DNA from: CAZDIO01 sp964505555
GTDB taxonomy: Bacteria > Bdellovibrionota_C > UBA2361 > SZUA-149 > CAZDIO01
Assembly (NCBI GenBank): GCA_964505555.1
Contig: CAZDIO010000043.1
Span: 1-38,269 of the forward strand
Direction of reading: 5' to 3'
Length of the DNA stretch: 38,269 bases
Position 1 is the first letter of the stretch. Every line of letters begins with the position of its first letter. The position numbers and the translations under genes were made by a program. Under the pieces are notes generated by a model. It was given only the letters and a program-made list of their open reading frames with translations. It ran no database searches and had not been told where the DNA came from. Shown here in pieces: positions 32,994 to 38,269 of the stretch.

Positions 32994-34145
32994 TTATCTT
33001 GGTAAGTCACTAACAATTTCTAAATCGCCAAGACATTTAAAATGATCCTCTGCTGTGCCGTAGAGTGCAGCGAGGGTTCGCACCCGGCGAAGATAGAGAT
33101 GAAGATCGTATTCATGGGTAAATCCGATACCACCATGCACTTGAAGTGCGGTTTGAATCACTTTTGGTAATTCTTCACTGACGAAACCTTTTAAGGCGAT
33201 GGCAGCTTTTGGAAATTGTTGTTTGTCGTTGTCAAAAGACCATGCAGCAAATCGAAGTAGCGAAAGAGCGCTTTCTATCTGAAGGTAGATATCTGAAAGT
33301 TTGTGAGAGACTGCCTGAAAACTCCCAATGGCCTTTCCAAACTGCGTTCTTGTCTTTACATGCTCAAGGGTCATCTCGAGTACTTTTTCTGAAGCACCGA
33401 TCATCTCTGCAGCAAAGAGGAGAGAGATACTGTGGAGTATCTCTTCCCAGGAAGAAGAGAGTTCTAGAGAGACCAGCTCCGCTTCGGTTTTTATAAAATG
33501 AAGCTCAGAGTAAGGTCGAAGGAGGTCAAGAGTCTCTTGCTGAGTGTGTTTGAGGGTTGAACCTAAGGTTTTAGAAAGTTCAACTACAAAGAGTGCTCTT
33601 TTATTATTTAATAAGGCTGGAACCAGCACCATCTGCGAGTTCTTTACGGAAGGGATCAAACCCAGTCTTCCAGTTAATAAATATCTTCCTTCTAGAGAAG
33701 TGGCGGTAATGAGGGGAGCTGTTGGTGTTGAAATCGGGTAGAGTTCCGAAAACGCGCCAGTGAGTGAAAGCTCACCGGTGCCTATCTTTGGAAGGAATTT
33801 CTGTTTTGTCGGCTCGCTTCCAGCAAGGAGCAACGGAATAGCCCCCAGGGCAATAGTTTCTGAAAGCGGTAAAGGAATGAGGCTCCTTCCTGCCTGTTCA
33901 GTAATTAACGAAGCCGAGAGCAATCCAAAACCAAGCCCCTCATATTTTTCAGGAATAAACGCTGAGAAGATACCTAACGTTCCGAGCTCTTTCCAGAGTT
34001 CCTGATCTTCCTTTCCTGGGGCAGGAGATAGTTCAGGAGCTTCTGCGAGATGCTTTCTTAAGAAGCTCGAGTTAATGCGTGTAGAGAAAAACTTTTGGAG
34101 AATCTCTCCAAACTCACTTAGTTCTGGTGATAAAAGAAAGTTCAT
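32994..34145 (-). CDS. Acyl-CoA dehydrogenase family protein
   Basis: 383 residues, FAD-dependent desaturation of acyl-CoA. The N-terminal helical domain (about 1-120), middle beta domain (about 121-225, LSLTGAFSELYPIST, LVPALL) and C-terminal helices show RTQFGKAIGSFQAVSHKLSDI and VHGGIGFTHEYDLHLYLRRV, matching the ACAD family blocks; the Glu in FTHEYDLH is in the position where many of these subclass enzymes carry a relevant acidic residue. The usual MCAD catalytic Glu position was not verified. It is 18 bases downstream of the DUF59 gene and probably co-transcribed with it. Confidence 0.9.
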   Translation of the reverse strand: MNFLLSPELSEFGEILQKFFSTRINSSFLRKHLAEAPELSPAPGKEDQELWKELGTLGIFSAFIPEKYEGLGFGLLSASLITEQAGRSLIPLPLSETIALGAIPLLLAGSEPTKQKFLPKIGTGELSLTGAFSELYPISTPTAPLITATSLEGRYLLTGRLGLIPSVKNSQMVLVPALLNNKRALFVVELSKTLGSTLKHTQQETLDLLRPYSELHFIKTEAELVSLELSSSWEEILHSISLLFAAEMIGASEKVLEMTLEHVKTRTQFGKAIGSFQAVSHKLSDIYLQIESALSLLRFAAWSFDNDKQQFPKAAIALKGFVSEELPKVIQTALQVHGGIGFTHEYDLHLYLRRVRTLAALYGTAEDHFKCLGDLEIVSDLPR

Positions 34146-34163
34146 GCTTTCGGTATCGTTTTC

Positions 34164-34454
34164 TTATCCTATACCCAGTAATGCTTTTAATTCTTCAGAT
34201 GGTTGCCAGGGTGGGTCGAATACAACCTCGACGTTTGACTTTGTTACTCCTGGTAACGTTTTTGTTTTTTCGATTACCTCTTCTACTAATTGGGGACCTG
34301 CAGGACACGCCATCGAGGTAAAGGTCATTTTTATATCAATTCCATCTTCCGTCACTTCAAAACCGTAAATAAGTCCTAATGTCCAGATATCAATAAAGAG
34401 CTCAGGGTCGATTATTTTCTTAAACACTTCAATTACTTCTTCACGTGAAACCAT
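34164..34454 (-). CDS. DUF59/MIP18-family metal-sulfur cluster biosynthesis protein
   Basis: 96 residues. Small alpha/beta MIP18 (DUF59) domain covering nearly the whole protein: VFKKIIDPELFIDIWTLGLI, KMTFTSMACPAGPQLVEEV (conserved Cys in the TSMACP loop) and VEVVFDPPWQPSEEL. Relatives are SufT and PaaD-type proteins that help iron-sulfur cluster maturation. The first gene of a minus-strand unit with acyl-CoA dehydrogenase and the sulfatase-like gene. It is divergent from the kinase gene across 183 bases. AGGAGG lies just upstream of the ATG on the minus strand. Confidence 0.9.
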   Translation of the reverse strand: MVSREEVIEVFKKIIDPELFIDIWTLGLIYGFEVTEDGIDIKMTFTSMACPAGPQLVEEVIEKTKTLPGVTKSNVEVVFDPPWQPSEELKALLGIG

Positions 34455-34547
34455 CTGATACGATCCTCCTTAAAAAAAATAGGTAACATTTAAAGTAAGT
34501 TAGCTCGTTGTGCGGTTTTCTTCAATGGATAGGAGCTCCTTGCAAGA

Positions 34548-34563
34548 CCTTGTAACGACAAGG
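34548..34563. promoter_or_regulatory. Perfect hairpin in the divergent gap
   Basis: CCTTGT-AACG-ACAAGG, 6-base arms around a 4-base loop, in the region between the DUF59 and kinase genes, followed by GTATTTT on the plus strand. It could be a terminator-like element or an operator in the kinase leader. Confidence 0.4.
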
Positions 34564-34637
34564 GTATTTTAAAGTTATTCTTTTTGTTTGTCGATTTAAT
34601 GGTAGCTCGGTGCTGTAATAGCTGGAGATCTGTTTAC

Positions 34638-35906
34638 ATGTCGGTCAATCGCTTCGAACCACTCGGATTAGGTGTTGGAACGCTTCTTAATAATCGTTAC
34701 GACGTCGTCAATAAACTCGGCTCAGGGGGGATGAGTGCCGTGTATCAGGTTGTGGATCGCGCGCTCAACAATGACATGATCGCGCTGAAGCTTTTTGATC
34801 CTAAACTCATGGACGATCCTACCCAGCTTGCACGCTTTCGCCACGAAGTGCAGATCACAAGAAAATTAACTCATCCTAATATTGTTCGCACCTACGATTT
34901 TGGTGAGGCTCAAGGGCGCTACTATTTTATGACCATGGAACATATTCGTGGCGTTACTCTCGAGAAATTAATTCAATCTCAATACAAAGGTGGCCTCAGC
35001 TTTGAAGAGTGTCTAAAAATTCTTATCGAAGTTCTCAAAGGGATCTCCTATGCACATTCAATGGGTGTTATTCACCGGGATCTCAAACCAGCAAATATTT
35101 TGATTAGTGATACAGGAGAGGTAAAAATCTCCGATTTTGGACTTGCACGAACCAGTTCCGCTGATAAACGCTTTACGCAAACTGGAGAATGCGTCGGAAC
35201 TCCATATTACATGGCTCCGGAGCAGATTAAGGAAGAGCCAACGGATGAACGCTCTGACCTTTACGCTATAGGGATTGTTGCCTTTGAACTTGTTGCTGGG
35301 TGCGTGCCATTTTCTGATGAAAGTTGGTTTAATCTTGCTAGTAAAATTATCAAAGACCCACTTCCAGAGCTTCCGAGAAAGAAACATGTGCCCCCCTGGT
35401 TTCAGGAATTCATCTGTAAGGCGACTTCTAAAAGCAAAGAAGATCGATTTGTAAGCGCAGATGAAATGCAAAAACTGCTTGAAAACGAGTTAAGTTCTAC
35501 CCTTGATGATACACAAGTGCAGTCTCCGCTTTCTGAAGGAAAAACAGAGCCTTTGCCAGTGTCTCCCCGATACTCAGAGCGTTCTTATGAGGATACCGTA
35601 GCGTTAGGAGTGAACTTTACCAGTTGGTATCGATACGCACCGATTATTCTTATCGCCTCACTTGTGGCGCTTGCTGGAATTGCGGTTGTCAATGTGGGAA
35701 CAAAATCAATAGATAACGTCACCAAAGATTTCAAACAAAATACCACGGTGCTTACCGAATTTACTGATACGCTTGGTAAGCTCCAACAGGTAGTTGTGGA
35801 TATTCATAAAAACAAAGATGAGATTAATCAGTTCCTCGAAGCAAAGGAGAAGCAACAAGCCGATTCAAATACTCCTGCTGCTGCAAACACTCCAAAGCAC
35901 GAATAG
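34638..35906 (+). CDS. Membrane Ser/Thr protein kinase (PknB-type)
   Basis: 422 residues from ATG at 34638, with GGAG at 34624-34627; a TTG further upstream (34584) was rejected. The kinase domain (about 20-280) has the Gly loop GSGGMSAVYQV (from residue 28), catalytic Lys in IALKLF, HRDLKPANILI (Asp148), DFGLA (Asp166) and APEQIKEEPTDERSDLY. A juxtamembrane linker leads to one transmembrane helix (about 334-353), then a short external coiled-coil-like tail (TVLTEFTDTLGKLQQVVVDI) and an Ala/Asn/Thr end. No PASTA domains. The inactive possibility is unlikely, as all key residues are present. Its signal is unknown. Confidence 0.93.
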   Translation: MSVNRFEPLGLGVGTLLNNRYDVVNKLGSGGMSAVYQVVDRALNNDMIALKLFDPKLMDDPTQLARFRHEVQITRKLTHPNIVRTYDFGEAQGRYYFMTMEHIRGVTLEKLIQSQYKGGLSFEECLKILIEVLKGISYAHSMGVIHRDLKPANILISDTGEVKISDFGLARTSSADKRFTQTGECVGTPYYMAPEQIKEEPTDERSDLYAIGIVAFELVAGCVPFSDESWFNLASKIIKDPLPELPRKKHVPPWFQEFICKATSKSKEDRFVSADEMQKLLENELSSTLDDTQVQSPLSEGKTEPLPVSPRYSERSYEDTVALGVNFTSWYRYAPIILIASLVALAGIAVVNVGTKSIDNVTKDFKQNTTVLTEFTDTLGKLQQVVVDIHKNKDEINQFLEAKEKQQADSNTPAAANTPKHE

Positions 35907-35930
35907 TCAATTTTTACTTTCTTTTTATTT

Positions 35931-35947
35931 AGTGCTACCGTAGCACT
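35931..35947. terminator. Perfect 7-base hairpin after the kinase gene
   Basis: AGTGCTA-CCG-TAGCACT, 25 bases after the kinase stop. Only a short pyrimidine run (TCTATT) follows, so termination on the plus strand is possible but unproven. Confidence 0.4.
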
Positions 35948-35978
35948 TCTATTAGCGAGTTACGCGCCAACTATATTG

Positions 35979-36731
35979 ATGTCCGCAAACCCAGCATTTC
36001 AAGGCACCACTCTTCAAACGCCAGCGCACGATTACAGCGATCTGACCATCATTGTCCCCACAAAAAATGAGGCGGAGGTTATTACTGAGCTTCTCTCAGT
36101 GCTCGACAACCAGTATTTCAAAGCACAATTATTGGTCGTTGATGATGAGAGTCAGGACGGCACGCAAGAGCTTGTGCAGCGATGTTCACAAAGGTTTCAT
36201 TCATCAACAGTCCACCTCTGTGAACGGGTTGGATCCTCTTCGAAGGGGCTTACGTCAAGCGTTCTTGAGGCGATTCAACTTTGTGAACGAGAGTATTTCG
36301 TAGTAATCGATGCTGACTTTCAACATCCTCCAGAAAAAATCGCAGAGATGATTCAAATACTTCGTCAAGGAGCTGATGTGGTCATTGGAACACGAAAAGG
36401 CCCTTCATCGTATGGCTCTTCTACGCGACAATTACTTTCTTATTTTGCAACCATCATGGCAAAAAACTACTTGAGGTTTTTTAAAACAACTGCACAGGAT
36501 CCGCTCTCCGGGTTTTTTGGCGGAAACACCGTGTGTCTTCAAGATTTGATCTGCTCGACGAGCGAAAGATTTGAACACCGAGGTTTTAAAGTGCTCTTTG
36601 ATCTTTTGAAAATAGCCAAAGGAAGGCTCACACTTGCCGAGGTATCCTATATCTTTCATCCTCGACGAAGCGGATACTCTAAGTTTAAGCTCCGACACGG
36701 CTTTTATTTTTTACGCTCAATTCTGAAGTAG
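35979..36731 (+). CDS. Family 2 glycosyltransferase (dolichyl-phosphate mannosyltransferase-like)
   Basis: 250 residues from ATG at 35979 (a TTG codon directly upstream is in frame). GT-A fold: LTIIVPTKNEAEVITELLSVL, LLVVDDESQDGTQELV (nucleotide binding), VVIDADFQHPPEKIAEMI (DxD), VVIGTRKG, and DPLSGFFGGN. The pattern follows DPM1/polyprenol phosphate sugar synthases (sugar transfer onto polyprenyl phosphate). There is no long C-terminal membrane pair, so it is the soluble, peripheral form. It follows the kinase gene after a 72-base gap. Confidence 0.9.
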   Translation: MSANPAFQGTTLQTPAHDYSDLTIIVPTKNEAEVITELLSVLDNQYFKAQLLVVDDESQDGTQELVQRCSQRFHSSTVHLCERVGSSSKGLTSSVLEAIQLCEREYFVVIDADFQHPPEKIAEMIQILRQGADVVIGTRKGPSSYGSSTRQLLSYFATIMAKNYLRFFKTTAQDPLSGFFGGNTVCLQDLICSTSERFEHRGFKVLFDLLKIAKGRLTLAEVSYIFHPRRSGYSKFKLRHGFYFLRSILK

Positions 36732-37043
36732 GATTAGCCCCGACGGTCGCTAAGCTAAGAATCCTAAAAGAAAGATTGATAGAACCACAAAGGCGCAGGG
36801 CCGCAGAGAAGGTGAATAAAATCTCCTTTCTTGATCTTTTTCTCTGTGTCTCTGCGCCTCTGTTGTTATCGCACTTTGGCCGGTAGTTGAGGCTTCTGGC
36901 TCGCAATGACTGGAATTTGTCAATAGCTCCTTCAAAAAAAAATCTTTTGACAGACAACAAATCTTTGATTCATATTGACCCCTCTTTAAGAATAAACCTA
37001 ACAAAAACCATTGTGGTGAGGGAGTTGAGGTAGTTGGTTCTAG
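36732..37043. other. Gene-free stretch with a degraded inverted repeat
   Basis: 312 bases between the glycosyltransferase and the ParA-like gene. It contains the inverted repeat at 36783-36867 and, at about 36899-36910, GCTCGCAATGAC, similar to a remnant of the palindromic repeat. The rest is AT-rich and probably holds the promoter of the ParA-like gene, with no clear boxes seen. Confidence 0.6.
36783..36867. repeat. MITE-like inverted repeat
   Basis: Arms 36783-36810 and 36840-36867 are inverted copies over 28 bases with six mismatches, around a 29-base spacer. The sequence class (CACAAAGGCGCAG...CAGAGAA) is one found in intergenic regions of many bacterial genomes. It has no ORF. Confidence 0.8.
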
Positions 37044-38210
37044 ATGAGTATTCTTTGTTTTGCATCACTTAAGGGAGGGGTTGGGAAAACATCACTTTCG
37101 GTAAACGTAAGTCACGCTTTTGCTGAACGTGACTGTAGAACGTTACTTATTGATCTCGATTGTGCTGCCCACGCAAGCCGTCTCCTCAAAGGAAAAGGGG
37201 GCAAGATTCAATTTCCGCGCGAGTCGGAATTGGCACGCCTGTTTCTCTCACAAGATTTTCATTCACAAGATCCCTCACACGAAATAGAGGAATGGCGGTT
37301 TAACCAGGACCGAATTGAGGAAAAACAACTTCATAGTGAAGAAGATCTTCATAACGAAGATATTCACGGTGAAAAACTTTACAGTAAAAAAACCTCCAAA
37401 GAACAAACCTCTGGAGCTCGATTTGCCAGGGAAGGAATCCCACCGATGCTTGTTCATCCAGTGAGAAAACGGCTCGACCTTCTCCCTGCAACTGCGGATC
37501 TTAAGTACTTTCTCTGGGGAAGGGGTGCAAGGGCTTTTCGAATCTTATTTCCTAAGCTTTTAGCTGAGTTAAGGGAGGAGTACGATCATATCGTCATTGA
37601 TACACCCCCAGATCTCAACGTAATTACCCGTAACTCCATTGCAAGCGCAGATATAGTCTGTGTTCCCGTTGACTCAAGTGAGATGAGCATCCACTGCTTA
37701 GAAGATATAGTGTCTCAAACTTCCCATATTAAAGGACCGATCTGGTCAATTGTTAGGACGATGGTGAACGCTCAAGCCTCAAGAGTAAGACAATTAGTAA
37801 GTAATCGATTGCATGAAAACCTTCCCATTGATGACTCTGTTTTTGGGGAGGAGAGAAATGGAGAGAGCGGAGCGGCCGGGTTTGAAGATCCCGCCGCATT
37901 TATATCGTTTTTAAAATCGCGAGATGAAGAGGAGGATACTCTCCCGAGTAGCAGGCCGGTAAGCGCTGATGAAAACCCTATTTTTTTACTTCACTCCTAT
38001 GTTCGCCGAACTGAGGAACAAAATCGACTTAGTTTTCTTCAAATGACAGCGTTTGATACGAAACAAACACAAAAACTCGCTAGAGAGTACTTAAGTGTTG
38101 CTAAAGAATTAGAAAATCTCCCTTCATACACAGAGCCTAAAGAAGAAGAAGGCAAGAGCGTGTTTCCCCTAGCAGATATTTTTGAAAGCTCAATGGGAAA
38201 CGGCCACTAG
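37044..38210 (+). CDS. ParA/MinD-like P-loop ATPase with repetitive insertion
   Basis: 388 residues. Deviant Walker A KGGVGKT (Lys10 and Lys15) in SLKGGVGKTSLSVNV, Walker A' LLIDLDCAAHASRLL and Walker B YDHIVIDTPPDLNVIT. Followed by ADIVCVPVDSSEMSI. Between residues about 60 and 130, where family members have a short loop, there is a charged stretch with a repeated L/I-H-x-E pattern (QLHSEEDLHNEDIHGEKLYS). A second acidic loop lies near residues 270-315. No parB or parS-like gene is next to it. A positioning or partition role for something other than the chromosome is possible, but the cargo is unknown. Confidence 0.85.
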   Translation: MSILCFASLKGGVGKTSLSVNVSHAFAERDCRTLLIDLDCAAHASRLLKGKGGKIQFPRESELARLFLSQDFHSQDPSHEIEEWRFNQDRIEEKQLHSEEDLHNEDIHGEKLYSKKTSKEQTSGARFAREGIPPMLVHPVRKRLDLLPATADLKYFLWGRGARAFRILFPKLLAELREEYDHIVIDTPPDLNVITRNSIASADIVCVPVDSSEMSIHCLEDIVSQTSHIKGPIWSIVRTMVNAQASRVRQLVSNRLHENLPIDDSVFGEERNGESGAAGFEDPAAFISFLKSRDEEEDTLPSSRPVSADENPIFLLHSYVRRTEEQNRLSFLQMTAFDTKQTQKLAREYLSVAKELENLPSYTEPKEEEGKSVFPLADIFESSMGNGH

Positions 38211-38237
38211 AGCCGTTCTCTTTAGATAAAGTCAGAC

Positions 38238-38269
38238 TTCTCTGTCGTTGCGAGCGGAGCGAAGCAATC
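38238..38269. repeat. Palindromic intergenic repeat, copy C (truncated by window end)
   Basis: The left arm of the same palindromic family as copy A: its first 19 bases are the reverse complement of 52-70, and the sequence runs into GAAGCAATC as at 6-14. One base differs between the two copies in the GGAGC/GAAGC stretch. The right arm is off the window. Confidence 0.85.

Noticed and set aside
34584..34637. Upstream TTG start for the kinase
   Set aside because: Adds 18 Cys/Trp-containing residues with no support; ATG at 34638 has a Shine-Dalgarno and gives the normal kinase N-terminus.
1..38269. Circular molecule (ends share 12 bases)
   Set aside because: The shared bases belong to the interspersed palindromic repeat and the flanks differ by at least one base, so overlap is not evidence for circularity.
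1..38269. CRISPR arrays, tRNA or rRNA genes, transposase genes
   Set aside because: I looked for regular direct repeats, tRNA arm patterns and transposase motifs and saw none.

Overview
The window reads as a stretch of chromosome from a Gram-negative (diderm) bacterium. It encodes an outer-membrane porin, several lipoproteins, envelope-polysaccharide enzymes and standard housekeeping enzymes. The mix of a PknB-type kinase, a P450 with a plant-type O-methyltransferase, a Cys-rich motif and dockerin-like repeats in a giant secreted protein, and an acyl-CoA dehydrogenase would suit a deltaproteobacteria-like or related environmental lineage. That placement is impression only, because there is no rRNA or marker set here. 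Both ends of the window lie inside copies of the same palindromic intergenic repeat, so this looks like a whole contig broken at repeats.

Layout. 1-3.4 kb (minus strand): a membrane-anchored SGNH hydrolase, asparaginyl-tRNA synthetase and an unknown helical protein. 3.6-7.6 kb (plus): a minimal sugar-phosphate transferase, an exported phosphodiester-glycosidase-like protein, an NAD-isocitrate dehydrogenase of the mitochondrial type, a TrmH-like methyltransferase and an RfbC-like epimerase. 7.6-10.6 kb: a protein-isoaspartate methyltransferase with an export signal, a MerR-like regulator behind a cluster of palindromes, a GmhA-like isomerase and an unknown protein. 10.6-17.4 kb (minus): a 978-residue secreted polysaccharide-lyase-like protein, a P450/O-methyltransferase pair and a multi-pass membrane protein. 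17.5-26.3 kb (plus): a cobalamin riboswitch followed by five tightly packed genes. 26.6-30.4 kb (plus): a porin, an imelysin lipoprotein and a dihaem oxidoreductase lipoprotein. 30.7-38.3 kb: a small membrane protein, a minus-strand group (DUF59 protein, acyl-CoA dehydrogenase, membrane sulfatase-like protein), then a Ser/Thr kinase, a GT2 glycosyltransferase and a ParA/MinD-like ATPase.

The most interesting system is at 17.5-26.3 kb. A recognisable B12 riboswitch precedes genes for a surface-type adhesin-like protein, a DUF4430 (transcobalamin-like) exported protein, EcfT, a fused double EcfA ATPase, and an ECF S component fused in frame to a second signal-peptide-like segment, a predicted beta-propeller and about four tandem beta-sandwich repeats. 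I infer a corrinoid acquisition pathway in which extracytoplasmic capture proteins feed an ECF transporter; no BtuB, TonB or BtuCD is visible in the window. The riboswitch leader also contains two mutually exclusive helices, one of which covers the GTG start of the first gene. The adjacent porin-imelysin-dihaem cassette resembles iron-acquisition loci and may be a separate unit, because a 239-base gap with palindromes precedes it.
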